DNA of 64,000 bases from Nostoc foliaceum FACHB-393 (GTDB lineage: Bacteria; Cyanobacteriota; Cyanobacteriia; Cyanobacteriales; Nostocaceae). Shown here in pieces: positions 29,089-38,061 of the stretch. Positions within the stretch are counted from its first letter, which is position 1. The number at the start of each line of letters is the position of its first letter. The notes under the pieces were generated by a model. It was not told the origin of the DNA, did not search any database, and saw nothing but the letters and a program-made list of their open reading frames with translations. Location of the stretch: the NCBI RefSeq assembly GCF_014698505.1, contig NZ_JACJTD010000005.1:124001-188000 (forward strand), in the 5' to 3' direction. The position numbers and the translations under genes are program-made.

Positions 29089-29240
29089 ACAGTTAAGACA
29101 GTTAAGCAAATAGTTAAGTTGATAGTTAAGACAGTTAATACATTTGAATGGACAGTTAAGACAGTTAAGACAGTTAAGTGGACAGTTAAGACAGTTAAGC
29201 AAATAGTTAAAATATTTAAAATAATTAAAACAGTTAATAA
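29089..29240. repeat. Short tandem repeat array, unit ACAGTTAAG
   Basis: Seven exact 9-bp units occur in three blocks, mixed with variants (ATAGTTAAG, ACAGTTAAT) and the spacer CAAATAGTTAA appearing twice. The array runs into A/T-rich sequence. It is noncoding: the minus-strand frame through it gives only Leu-Thr-Val repeats. This is the short tandem repeat type common in Nostoc genomes. Confidence 0.8.
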
Positions 29241-29486
29241 AAAATAATTACCAAGTGTAACTTCTTTGTATCTAGAGAGCCGCACAATTAGTAATCTGTT
29301 TAGCATGGGTGATTATTAGCACGTGAAGCTACATGCAATACTGAAATAACCAAACTGCCTAGGTATTATTTCATAGCTCCATTCGATAGCACAAACAATA
29401 CCGCAGTCAGTGCATTAGCAGTGAAAACGTTGATATTCCACTATCTCAATTGCCTTGGTAACAAATTTGTGATATCCAACGTGTAA

Positions 29487-29592
29487 TACCATTTCACTTT
29501 AATAATGATACAAATACCCTGGTAAGGGCATGGCAATGCCATGCCCCTACGAGAAATCTATATGTATGTATCAGGATTTTTGTGAATTGGTA
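29487..29592. mobile_element. MITE-like element with terminal inverted repeats and central palindrome
   Basis: Imperfect 11-bp ends (TACCATTTCAC at 29487, GTGAATTGGTA at 29582) flank a near-perfect palindrome at 29526-29546 (10-bp arms, 1-nt centre). At 106 bp with no coding capacity it fits a non-autonomous cyanobacterial repeat. It directly abuts the 84-bp repeat copy that follows. Confidence 0.6.
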
Positions 29593-29594
29593 TA

Positions 29595-29678
29595 ATATCA
29601 TGTCCGCTTAATTAGTTATTATTCAGGGCATCTATGCAAAAATCTTAAAACTCTCTTTCCCCCTGCTCCCTGCCCCCT
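29595..29678. repeat. Dispersed 84-bp repeat, copy 1 (truncated element)
   Basis: Identical over 84 bp to 51344-51427. Here the right half of the element and its closing inverted repeat are missing, so this is a truncated copy. Confidence 0.9.
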
Positions 29679-29835
29679 AGTCTAGTGTCCAAAACTGTTC
29701 CTAACTGTTTGTGATTGCACCGTAACTATCAAACCCTTATGAGTTTTTTAATTGCTTGTCGAGTACCTGTTGTACCTAAGTTGGTATTGTTCTAGGTCTT
29801 TCTAGCGATCGCTTTTTCTCTTACAACTCTTCCAT

Positions 29836-29894
29836 TGCTTGATCGCAATATGGTCGTAACCATGTTTGAACCGTTACCCGATTGCGATCAAGCA
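29836..29894. repeat. 14-bp perfect inverted repeat
   Basis: TGCTTGATCGCAAT at 29836-29849 pairs perfectly with 29881-29894. A smaller hairpin (ATGGT/ACCAT) lies inside the 31-nt loop. No T-run follows, so it does not look like a simple terminator. It sits in the 1.2-kb spacer 28844-30082, which holds no supportable gene besides the repeats listed. Confidence 0.65.
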
Positions 29895-30082
29895 TTTGTC
29901 CACAGAATTTGACTTTTCCCGTTAAGCCTTGAAAAGCTTGCTCACAAAAGATTTAGGATCAAGTACAGCATATACGGTAGGGTAATTGAAATTGGGTGCT
30001 AAAGGTGACAAATCATCTTGGTCTGGTGGGGAGAAAAATTTTGCGACCTGTGAATTAGGCAATATTCGTTACTAGGCATCTT

Positions 30083-31033
30083 TCAGGAAAATAAATACTG
30101 TTTAATTTCAGTTTTTTGACGACGTAGAACAGTGATTGCTTGCTGTTGGATTTGGCGAACTCGTTCTCGACTCACATTCAACTTCTCTCCAATCTGAGCC
30201 AAAGTTAGTTCTTGATCATTCTCCAATCCAAAGCGCAAAACTAATACTTCACGCTGAGTTGGTTTAAGTGATGCTAACAAATTATTCATGTCTTGGCGCA
30301 GAAGTTCTTTGGTAATATGGTCGTTTGGAGATATGCCCTCATCTGGTAAAAGTTCATTGAGTTCTGTGTCTTGGTTATCTCCGACTTTTACATCTAGAGA
30401 AATTGGCTGACGAGAGTTGCTGAGAAAATCCCTAATCTGGCTTGGTTGTAAGTCTAAACTTTCAGCAATTTCTACAACATTGGCTGGACGACCCAGTGTC
30501 TGAAATAGTTCTCGCTGTACTTTCTTAATTTTGTTGAGTTGTTCGGTGATATGAATTGGCAAGCGTACAGTACGGGATTTCTCTGCGATCGCGCGTGTGA
30601 TTGACTGCGTAATCCACCAGTATACGTAGGTGGAAAGCTTATAGCCGCGATTGGGGTCAAATTTCTCCACACCCCTTTGTAAACCTATGGCCCCTTCTTG
30701 CAGCAAATCCAAGAATTCGAGATTGCGCTTCTGATACTTTTTGGCAATCGAAACCACCAGACGCAGGTTTGCTGTTACCATTTTCTGTTTGGCTCGTTGA
30801 CCAAGCTTTTGTATTTGAGCTATTTCGGTTTCACTTTTGTCAATATCAACAGCTAATTCGACCATTGTTGGCTCTCGATCTAGTTGTTGGGTGAGTTCAT
30901 TTTTTCTTTGCTCAATTGCCATGATTTGCTGTACCTGCCTGCCATAAGCAATTTCTTGGTCTGCGGTCAGCATTGGGTAACGACCAATCTCTTGCAAATA
31001 GATACGAACCATGTCTGAACTCAGGCTGGACAT
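30083..31033 (-). CDS. Group 2 RNA polymerase sigma-70 factor
   Basis: A 316-aa RpoD-like sigma factor without the long region 1.1 of the housekeeping factor. Region 1.2 (MVRIYLQEIGRYPMLTADQE), regions 2.1-2.4 (NLRLVVSIAKKYQ, LDLLQEGAIGLQRGVEKFD, YKLSTYVYWWITQSITRAIA), region 3 and region 4 with the recognition helix (LTLAQIGEKLNVSRERVRQIQ) are all present. It ends shortly after region 4. Cyanobacteria have several such non-essential factors (SigB-SigE types) that respond to stress, nitrogen or carbon state; I cannot assign which one. It diverges from the glycan locus, with about 400 bp to the first recognisable remnant there. Confidence 0.93.
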   Translation of the reverse strand: MSSLSSDMVRIYLQEIGRYPMLTADQEIAYGRQVQQIMAIEQRKNELTQQLDREPTMVELAVDIDKSETEIAQIQKLGQRAKQKMVTANLRLVVSIAKKYQKRNLEFLDLLQEGAIGLQRGVEKFDPNRGYKLSTYVYWWITQSITRAIAEKSRTVRLPIHITEQLNKIKKVQRELFQTLGRPANVVEIAESLDLQPSQIRDFLSNSRQPISLDVKVGDNQDTELNELLPDEGISPNDHITKELLRQDMNNLLASLKPTQREVLVLRFGLENDQELTLAQIGEKLNVSRERVRQIQQQAITVLRRQKTEIKQYLFS

Positions 31034-31421
31034 ACAACTTAACTTTTTTTGATAATTAGACGAATTTAAAAGTATAAATCAAATAATCGAATCAATTTTT
31101 TTGATTTAAATGGATGGGATAATGCAAATTGCCCGGATCTCACCACAAGGTAAGCTTCCAGACGGTGGTTCAGAACAAGCTGTAGCTTTTCAGTTACGCT
31201 TCTTCCTTTCTACGAAGCTTTGGTGGATGAGGTTCATCCTTAAGGGCAAAATCTAGCCCACCGATGACAAATCTCTCTCGTGTCCGTTCCACTGTTGAAA
31301 CATAGACTCGAACAGTGCCCACGTAGGCGTAGCCTAACCTAGGCATCGCTTGATCTATTTCTCACTTCATTGCAATCAGAAGAATGGAATGTTCGCGCGG
31401 GTGATGGTTCTTGCCTTGTGC

Positions 31422-31444
31422 TTATAGCCGTTCTCGTTTACGTG
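31422..31444 (-). repeat. Copy of the 23-bp repeat found at 59819-59841
   Basis: These 23 bp match the reverse complement of 59819-59841 with one mismatch. The copy lies exactly where homology of the glycosyltransferase remnant begins, suggesting that a small mobile repeat broke that gene. Confidence 0.6.
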
Positions 31445-31750
31445 AGGTACACCTCCCGCTTTGAAGGACATCCAATTGCAGTTTTGGAGGCTCTTTCTTA
31501 TGGCTTACCTTGCCTCCTTACGCCTGGGACAAATATGGCAAAAGAGGTGGAGGCTGCTGGTGCTGGATGGAAGGTTGAACCAAACCCAGCAGCTATTGCT
31601 GAAGGTATTTCTAGCGTTCTAGCTGCCCGATCATAAATTTCAGTCCGTGGACAGGCCGCAAGAAATTTAGTTGAGAAAAAATACTCTTGGTCACACATTA
31701 GTATGCAGTTACTAAAAGAGTATAAAAGTATCATCAACGAAAACATTTAA
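31445..31750 (+). pseudogene. C-terminal remnant of a group 1 glycosyltransferase, frameshifted
   Basis: From about 31455 one frame reads SRFEGHPIAVLEALSYGLP, followed by a conserved acidic/glycine region up to a stop at 31636. This is the nucleotide-sugar binding end of GT-B enzymes. A second frame then continues to the TAA at 31750 with QAARNLVEKKYSWSHI, the usual C-terminal helix. One frameshift therefore separates the two parts, and the N-terminal two thirds are missing. A repeat lies at the broken 5' end. Sequence 31034-31421 holds no gene I can support. Confidence 0.75.
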
Positions 31751-31835
31751 TGAAAAATAAGTGTTGAGATGCTGCTCAAGAGAATTTTGGATAAATTCTT
31801 GAAAAACCAAAAAAATTACCTTTAGGAGACAAAAA

Positions 31836-33077
31836 ATGCATATTGTCATTGTTAATCCATTTGATTCACTACCTTGGGAAAGTAAGCGACGCCATCGATA
31901 CACTATGCTAGTTGATGAACTGATTATTAGAGGACATAGATTAAGTTGGATTGTTGCTGATTTTGATCACAGTACTAAACAATATAGGAGCCAAATAATA
32001 ACTGATGAAAGACAATGTTTAAAAGTAATTTTTGTTCATGTACCCCCTTATTATAAAAACGTTTCTTTGCAACGTATTCTTAGCCATCGTATCTATGCCA
32101 ATGGAGTTTCCCAAGCTTTAAAATCTCTGCACGCATCAGAACCCGTTGATGTAGTTATAGCAAGTATTCCTCCGATTGAATCATCTCGTGTTGCTATGGA
32201 ATTCTGTGCTGCAACCCATGCTGTAGGAATAGTGGATATGCAAGATGCTTGGACAAAGGCGATTACATCTGTATTCCCTCACTCAATCAGGAATTTTTTA
32301 AGCGATACTCTACTTCATTCTTTAAAACAAAATGTGAAAATGGCAGCTGATATTGCCGAGGGACTAGTGGCAGTTTCTCCAGAATATTTAGATTATCTAC
32401 TTAACTTTAGAAAGTGCCAGATTCAGGCGGGTTCTCTAGTATTACCTTTAGGGTTTGACAGTAATTTTATACAAATGTCAGAGGTGAAACAAAAGAATTT
32501 GGAAATGCCTTTAACTGTCTCATATATCGGTAACTTTAGTCATTTTTATGACTTGGAAACCGTGATTAAAGCAGCAGAAATTTGTGCTGACCAGCCAATT
32601 AAGTTTACTCTGATTGGAGATGGGCCTACTTACGATAAAGTTAAGCAACTAGCCGAGACTCTAGGTGTAAAAAATGTTAACTTTAAAGGTCGTTTAAACT
32701 TTGAAGTTGCTCTACCTATTTTGCGGCAATCTGATGTAGGCTTGGTTCCATTTACATCAGATTGGCCATCTAATTTTCCAAATAAAGTTTTCGATTATCT
32801 TTCTCTGGGTATTCCAGTTATTTCTTCAATCAAAGGTAATTTCCAGAAAATATTAAAAGAATATAAGTTTGGCTTGCAGTATGAGGCAGGAAATCCCAAA
32901 TCATTAGCAGATGCATTACTGCAATCCAATACAAACCGCAAGTTATTACATGAAATGGGAACTGTAGGTTTGGAATATGCCAAGAATAATATGGATGGAA
33001 ATACAATCTACCAGCAATATGCAAATTTTGTAGAAAATTTAGCAAATCCATATTCTGTAGTAGGTAAAGCAGGTTGA
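31836..33077 (+). CDS. Glycosyltransferase family 4-like (GT-B fold)
   Basis: A 413-aa glycosyltransferase with AGGAGA 7-8 nt before the ATG. The N-terminal half shows the acceptor-binding fold start (HIVIVNPFDSLPW) and a nucleotide-fold region (PVDVVIASIPP). The C-terminal half has SYIGNFS, FTLIGDGP, the GRL turn, VGLVPF and FPNKVFDYLSLGIPVISS, which bind the sugar nucleotide. It resembles WbuB-type transferases of O-antigen and capsule loci. No membrane segment is seen, so it is probably a cytosolic or peripheral enzyme building a lipid-linked glycan. It begins the intact part of the plus-strand polysaccharide cluster. Confidence 0.9.
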   Translation: MHIVIVNPFDSLPWESKRRHRYTMLVDELIIRGHRLSWIVADFDHSTKQYRSQIITDERQCLKVIFVHVPPYYKNVSLQRILSHRIYANGVSQALKSLHASEPVDVVIASIPPIESSRVAMEFCAATHAVGIVDMQDAWTKAITSVFPHSIRNFLSDTLLHSLKQNVKMAADIAEGLVAVSPEYLDYLLNFRKCQIQAGSLVLPLGFDSNFIQMSEVKQKNLEMPLTVSYIGNFSHFYDLETVIKAAEICADQPIKFTLIGDGPTYDKVKQLAETLGVKNVNFKGRLNFEVALPILRQSDVGLVPFTSDWPSNFPNKVFDYLSLGIPVISSIKGNFQKILKEYKFGLQYEAGNPKSLADALLQSNTNRKLLHEMGTVGLEYAKNNMDGNTIYQQYANFVENLANPYSVVGKAG

Positions 33078-33669
33078 AAAATCTTTGACTAAACTTAATT
33101 GATTCTTAAATCAATTGAGTTTAGAATAATTAGGATAATATCGTGCCAGACAATTAAATTGGCTATAACTAAGAATAGTGCCAAACTGGCAACACTTATT
33201 TTCTAATTTCAGTTATATTAATTGTAATTGGTAACAACTCAAAACTACTAATACCAATTCAGCTTTTGGTTTAAGTTGCTTAAAAAATCAAACCCACTTA
33301 CTTAATTAGTAATGGTAATCGCCGCAAATAAAATAAAGCAATTTATATCTTACTTTCTATTCATTAAAATGATTAGACAAGATTAGTAATTGCAACGAAA
33401 ACTATTCCGGCAATTTTGAACTTATAAAAAGCAACCAGCATGGCAAACGCATCTAAAGTACAAGAATCCCTTAATAGCAAGGGTTTGGACGTTTCATAAT
33501 TTAGGCTGTTTTTTCATTAAGATCCTTATTCAGCAAGTGTTTCATTTTTTACTTGTGTTTGCCCTGAAACAACCAGTGTGTATATCTGCATATACTTGCT
33601 TTTCACTTCATCCTGTATAGCATATCTTCTTTCCTATTTATTTCGATTCTTGGAGCGAAGGGTGTATTT
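33078..33669. other. 592-bp AT-rich spacer in the glycan cluster
   Basis: No gene is supportable on either strand. The spacer is AT-rich. GAAGGG precedes the ATG at 33670 by a normal distance, and the length suggests a separate promoter for the sugar transferase operon, although no confident -10/-35 pair could be picked. Confidence 0.6.
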
Positions 33670-34368
33670 ATGAAGACTATAAATTTCCCAGTCCATCGTC
33701 GTCTAACAAAGAATAGTAGACTCATCAAGTCTGTATTAGATAAAGTCACAGCAGCGATCGCATTAATTGTTCTTTCTCCTGTGCTATTGAGCGTTGCGAT
33801 CGCTATTTATCTTCGTATGGGTCGCCCAATTCTCTTTACCCAACAACGTCCCGGTAAAGATACTCGCCTTTTCACCTGCTATAAATTTCGCACAATGACA
33901 AACACGCGTGGGACTAATGGTGAGTTATTACCTGATGCTGAAAGGCTCACAAATTTAGGCAAGTTTTTGCGTAAAACTAGCCTCGATGAACTTCCACAGC
34001 TTTGGAGTGTGTTTATAGGAGATATGTCTTTTGTAGGGCCTCGCCCCTTACTAGTTCAGTATTTACCATACTATTCGGCACGAGAGTGTCAGCGCCATTC
34101 AGTTCTTCCCGGAATCACTGGATTAGCCCAAATTAATGGACGCAATAGATTGCTGTGGGAAGACCGGCTGGAACTCGATGTCCAGTATGTTGAGAAGCAG
34201 TCCTTAGCATTAGATATTTACATCTTGTTCATGACTGTTTGGAAAGTAATTGTTCGTAGCGATATTGATATTGATACAAATCTAGAAGGTAATTTTGCTA
34301 AATGCCGTCAACAGCAATTAGGACAATCTATAGATTTGGAGCTAAAGCCTAAGACAATCAGAAGATAA
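33670..34368 (+). CDS. Initiating undecaprenyl-phosphate sugar transferase
   Basis: A 232-aa bacterial sugar transferase of the short PglC/WcaJ C-terminal type. One hydrophobic membrane helix (residues ~25-45, ALIVLSPVLLSVAIAIYL) precedes the catalytic domain with QQRPGKD, KFRTM, LDELPQL and GPRPLL. These enzymes move a sugar-1-phosphate from a UDP sugar to undecaprenyl phosphate at the inner face of the membrane and thereby start a repeat unit. Its stop is 9 bp before the CapK-like gene, so the two are co-transcribed. Confidence 0.93.
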   Translation: MKTINFPVHRRLTKNSRLIKSVLDKVTAAIALIVLSPVLLSVAIAIYLRMGRPILFTQQRPGKDTRLFTCYKFRTMTNTRGTNGELLPDAERLTNLGKFLRKTSLDELPQLWSVFIGDMSFVGPRPLLVQYLPYYSARECQRHSVLPGITGLAQINGRNRLLWEDRLELDVQYVEKQSLALDIYILFMTVWKVIVRSDIDIDTNLEGNFAKCRQQQLGQSIDLELKPKTIRR

Positions 34369-34377
34369 GGGGACTGT

Positions 34378-35718
34378 ATGATCACTACAAGTGCACGCAA
34401 AGCTTTGTTTTGGGGACTAGATTATATGCAGGGTGCACCCATCCACACCCACCTTCACAATATTCAACAGGTGACAGCAGATGTATCTCTTCTAGGTGAA
34501 CATCAAGCCCAGCAGCTAAAATCACTCTTAACCCATGCAGTTCAGACAACAGATTTTTATAAAAACTATGATGCTTCTGGTCAGCTTGAAGACTTTCCTG
34601 TAGTCGATAAGAATATTATTAGGGAATCATTTGAACGGTTTGAGTCAACAGTCTTCAAGGGCAAAAAACTGAAGGTAATGGAGACTAGTGGTTCGACAGG
34701 AACTCCTTTTCGAGTCGTTCAGAATTCAAGTAAGCGTCAACGAGTTTTGGCCGAACTAATCTACTTTAATTCTCTTGTTGGTTATAGTATTGGCATCCGA
34801 CACGCCTTTTTCCGAACCATAGAGTTTAACTCCAGAAAAAGCTCGGTCAAACTCTTCATGCAAAACGAGGTTGAATTCGATGTTCGCATCCAAGATGTTA
34901 CCTCTTTCGAGCAACAACGCCTAACACTTCTCAAAGACAAGCGCGTTGAGATACTGATTGGATACTCCTCCGTTATTTATGACCTTGCTCGTCATATAAT
35001 CTCCCAAGGAAATAGCCCTGAAGATTTCGGAGTCAAGGGAGTTCTGTGTCTTGCAGAACCACTTTACCCAAATATGCGGGATACCATCCGCAAGGCTTTA
35101 GATTGTCAGATTTTATCAAGGTACTCCAACCAAGAATGTGGTGTACTTGCTTACGAATGCCCTACCTGTGGTCGATTCCATCTAAACACTGCCAACTATT
35201 TCTTTGAAATCCTTGCTTTGGATGGTGATGAACCAATATCTCCAGGTACACCAGGACGTATTGTCATTACCGATCTCTATAACTATGCGCTGCCGATGAT
35301 CCGCTATGACACTGGTGACATAGGCTCGATAGTTCCCAATGACTGCTCTAAATTTGCCACTCCTATTCTTAATTCCTTAGAAGGTCGTCGCCTTGATTCA
35401 GTGTATGACACTGCGGGACGACGGCTTGTTTCCTTTATTTTTGATGACATGTTTGAGGCATTGAGTAGGTTAGGTATGTTAAAGCAGTTTCAGTTTATTC
35501 AGGAGGATAAAACTCACTACCGCCTCCGTCTTTGTGTTAACGAAACATTCTCAGAAGAAGAATCAGTTATTGAGAAGCTAAAGCAGATATTAGGAGGCAA
35601 TGCTCAAATTGAGGTTGATTACGTTGACGAAATTCCAGTTTTGAATTCTGGCAAGCGAAAATACATCGTTAGCTTATATGATCCCTCAAAAGAGGTATTG
35701 ACCTCATCTAATCTCTAA
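34378..35718 (+). CDS. CapK/phenylacetate-CoA ligase-like adenylate-forming protein
   Basis: A 446-aa member of the PaaK/CapK branch of adenylate-forming enzymes, with AAGGGG before its ATG. Visible motifs are ETSGSTGTPF (phosphate loop), SRYSNQECG, a Cys pair near CPTCGRFH, YDTGDIG and SGKRKYIV at the C-terminus, where the catalytic lysine usually lies. Such proteins occur in capsule and O-antigen clusters, where they are thought to activate a small carboxylic acid. Here it sits between the sugar transferase and an ATP-grasp gene, suggesting an acyl or amino-acid decoration of a sugar; the substrate is unknown. Confidence 0.88.
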   Translation: MITTSARKALFWGLDYMQGAPIHTHLHNIQQVTADVSLLGEHQAQQLKSLLTHAVQTTDFYKNYDASGQLEDFPVVDKNIIRESFERFESTVFKGKKLKVMETSGSTGTPFRVVQNSSKRQRVLAELIYFNSLVGYSIGIRHAFFRTIEFNSRKSSVKLFMQNEVEFDVRIQDVTSFEQQRLTLLKDKRVEILIGYSSVIYDLARHIISQGNSPEDFGVKGVLCLAEPLYPNMRDTIRKALDCQILSRYSNQECGVLAYECPTCGRFHLNTANYFFEILALDGDEPISPGTPGRIVITDLYNYALPMIRYDTGDIGSIVPNDCSKFATPILNSLEGRRLDSVYDTAGRRLVSFIFDDMFEALSRLGMLKQFQFIQEDKTHYRLRLCVNETFSEEESVIEKLKQILGGNAQIEVDYVDEIPVLNSGKRKYIVSLYDPSKEVLTSSNL

Positions 35719-35758
35719 GTTTTACAGAAATACCATCAGCTACAGAGGGTTGATATTT

Positions 35759-36772
35759 ATGAATGTCATGTTGACTTGTGTGGGAAGACGAAATTACCTT
35801 GTAAAGTTCTTTCAAGAAGCTTTAGAAAATCGAGGTCTGGTGTTTGTTGGGGATGCTAGCCTAGAGGCTCCAGCATTACAGGAAGCAGATAAAAGTTTTT
35901 TGTTGCCAGCTGTAAATCACGATGACTACTTTGACAAACTGCTTTATATCTGTGAACAACATCAAGTTCGTTTGTTAATACCACTAAATGATTTAGAATT
36001 ACCCCTGTTAGCAAAACAACGCGATCGCTTTCTCAAGATAGGGACTATCCCAGTAATTTCGTCTTCAGAAGTAATTGATATTTGTTTTGACAAATTAGCT
36101 AGTTTTAAATTTTTAACTGATTTGGGTATTTCTGTTCCCAAAACTTATCTTTCTATTAAAGAGGTGAAAGAAGCAATAAAGCATCAAGAAATATCTTTTC
36201 CTTTAGTCGTTAAACCTCGATGGGGAAGTGCATCGATTGGGATTGAATATCCTGAAGATGATGAAGAATTGGAATTTGCATATCGCCGTGTAAAAAAAAC
36301 GATATGTAAATCATTTTTGGCAGATATAAGCTCTACAGATTCTGATGAGTATATCCTGATTCAAGAAAAGATATTGGGACAAGAATATGGTTTAGATATT
36401 ATTAATAATTTAGATGGAAATTACATCACTACTTTTGTTAAACACAAGTTAGGTATGCGAGCCGGAGAAACAGATCGAGCGTTAACTGTTGAGCATGAAG
36501 CTCTTAGAGAGCTAGGTGAAAAAATAGGTAAAAACATCGGACATATTGGCAATCTAGACTGTGATGTAATTGTGGGACAAAAAAGTGCGTGTGTGTTGGA
36601 AATGAACCCACGTTTTGGTGGTGGATATCCATTTTCTCATGTAGCAGGAGCAAATATTCCAGCAGCCTTGATCGCTTGGGCAAATGGTGAAAATTCTAAC
36701 GAGCAATGGCTGACGGTTCAAACTAATACAATGAGTGCAAAATGTGATCGCCTTGTCACTGTTCGTAGGTAA
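35759..36772 (+). CDS. ATP-grasp ligase (carbamoyl-phosphate synthase large-chain-like)
   Basis: A 337-aa ATP-grasp protein. The ATG at 35759 is preferred over the TTG at 35750 because GAGGG lies about 9 nt upstream of the ATG. The N-terminal part is a pre-ATP-grasp fold (TCVGRRNYLVKFF). The ATP-grasp core shows FPLVVKPRWGSASIG, the EYGLDI turn, and the metal-binding end VLEMNPRFGGGYPFSH. These enzymes join a carboxylate to an amine through an acyl phosphate. In glycan clusters they may attach an amino acid or acyl group to an aminosugar, and the next gene encodes an enzyme that would make such an aminosugar. This coupling is inference. Confidence 0.88.
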   Translation: MNVMLTCVGRRNYLVKFFQEALENRGLVFVGDASLEAPALQEADKSFLLPAVNHDDYFDKLLYICEQHQVRLLIPLNDLELPLLAKQRDRFLKIGTIPVISSSEVIDICFDKLASFKFLTDLGISVPKTYLSIKEVKEAIKHQEISFPLVVKPRWGSASIGIEYPEDDEELEFAYRRVKKTICKSFLADISSTDSDEYILIQEKILGQEYGLDIINNLDGNYITTFVKHKLGMRAGETDRALTVEHEALRELGEKIGKNIGHIGNLDCDVIVGQKSACVLEMNPRFGGGYPFSHVAGANIPAALIAWANGENSNEQWLTVQTNTMSAKCDRLVTVRR

Positions 36773-36785
36773 AAAATAAAAAATT

Positions 36786-37949
36786 ATGAATAAACCAATC
36801 CTTCTTTCAACTCCGCATATGGGCGATCGCGAGTTAGAATTTGTCAAAGAAGCTTTTGATACCAACTGGATTGCACCAGTTGGCCCACACGTAGATGCTT
36901 TCGAGCAAGAATTTTGTCAAGTCACTGGGGCTGGCTATGGGGCGGCTGTCAGTTCTGGTACGGCGGCTTTGCATTTAGCTTTACAATTAGTTGGAGTTGA
37001 ATCAGGAGATGAGGTTTTTTGCTCTACCCTGACCTTTATAGCTACCGCTAATCCAATTACCTACTTAGGGGCAAAACCAGTATTTATTGATAGCGATCGC
37101 ACTTCCTGGAACATGAATCCCGAATTGTTAGAGGAAGCATTGGAGAAACGCGCCCATCTTGGCAAATTACCTAAAGCGGTAGTAATTGTACATTTGTATG
37201 GTCAAAGTGCAGATATTGAGCCAATTCTAAAAGCTTGTAATCAGTATGATATTCCCTTAATTGAAGACGCTGCGGAAGCTTTAGGTGCCACCTACAAAGG
37301 TCATGCTCCTGGAACTTTTGGGCGCATTGGTATTTACTCTTTTAATGGTAATAAAATCATTACTAGTTCTGGTGGTGGGATGTTAGTTTCCGAAGATCCG
37401 CAATTGGTAAAAAAAGCCCGTTTCTTAGCAACCCAAGCACGCGATCCATCTCCTCACTATCAACACTCAGAAATTGGCTACAATTATCGTCTCAGCAACG
37501 TCTTGGCTGCCATTGGTCGTGGTCAATTGTATGTTTTGAGTGAACGAGTTGCAGCAAGACGACATAATTTTGAGATTTACGCTTCTGCTTTGAAAAATCT
37601 GCCAGGTATAGAATTTATGCCAGAAACTAGCTATGGACGCGCTACTCGCTGGTTAACCTGTTTGACAATAGATCCCCAAGCTTTTGGTGCAGATCGAGAG
37701 AAAATCCGTCTAGCACTTGCCGAACAACAAATTGAATCTCGTCCTGTTTGGAAGCCTTTGCACCTCCAGCCTGTCTTTGCTGAGTGCGAAAGTGTTGGTG
37801 GTGCAGTAGCTGAAGATTTATTTGCACGCGGTCTTTGTTTGCCTTCTGGTTCAAATCTTACATATAAAGATTTAGAGAGAGTTATTAATGGAATTAAAGC
37901 AATTCACCATAACACTGAACAATATCAACGTCATATATTCATAGATTAA
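36786..37949 (+). CDS. DegT/DnrJ/EryC1-family sugar aminotransferase
   Basis: A 387-aa PLP enzyme of the nucleotide-sugar aminotransferase family (PglE, PseC, ArnB relatives). Motifs are NWIAPVGPHV, SSGTAALHLAL, the PLP-phosphate region, EDAAEALGATYKG, SFNGNKI with the PLP lysine at residue 190, and GYNYRLSNVLAAIGRGQL. It would convert a 4-keto nucleotide sugar to a 4-amino sugar. It starts 14 bp after the ATP-grasp gene. A dehydratase producing the keto sugar is not in the window. Confidence 0.92.
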   Translation: MNKPILLSTPHMGDRELEFVKEAFDTNWIAPVGPHVDAFEQEFCQVTGAGYGAAVSSGTAALHLALQLVGVESGDEVFCSTLTFIATANPITYLGAKPVFIDSDRTSWNMNPELLEEALEKRAHLGKLPKAVVIVHLYGQSADIEPILKACNQYDIPLIEDAAEALGATYKGHAPGTFGRIGIYSFNGNKIITSSGGGMLVSEDPQLVKKARFLATQARDPSPHYQHSEIGYNYRLSNVLAAIGRGQLYVLSERVAARRHNFEIYASALKNLPGIEFMPETSYGRATRWLTCLTIDPQAFGADREKIRLALAEQQIESRPVWKPLHLQPVFAECESVGGAVAEDLFARGLCLPSGSNLTYKDLERVINGIKAIHHNTEQYQRHIFID

Positions 37950-38061
37950 TTAGAAAATTCATTTGATAGTATAGAGTCAATTTGATTTATGACCAGCCAT
38001 CCGTTGATTCTACTGTAACTATACAACATTCATCTTAAATCTAAATCAACAATTTTTTATT

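Noticed and set aside
29089-29240. CRISPR-like array
   Set aside because: The repeats are 9 bp and contiguous, without regular unique spacers, and no cas genes are near.
29004-29306. 100-codon minus-strand frame across the ACAGTTAAG array
   Set aside because: It encodes only Leu-Thr-Val/Ile repeats produced by the tandem DNA repeat and has no ribosome site.
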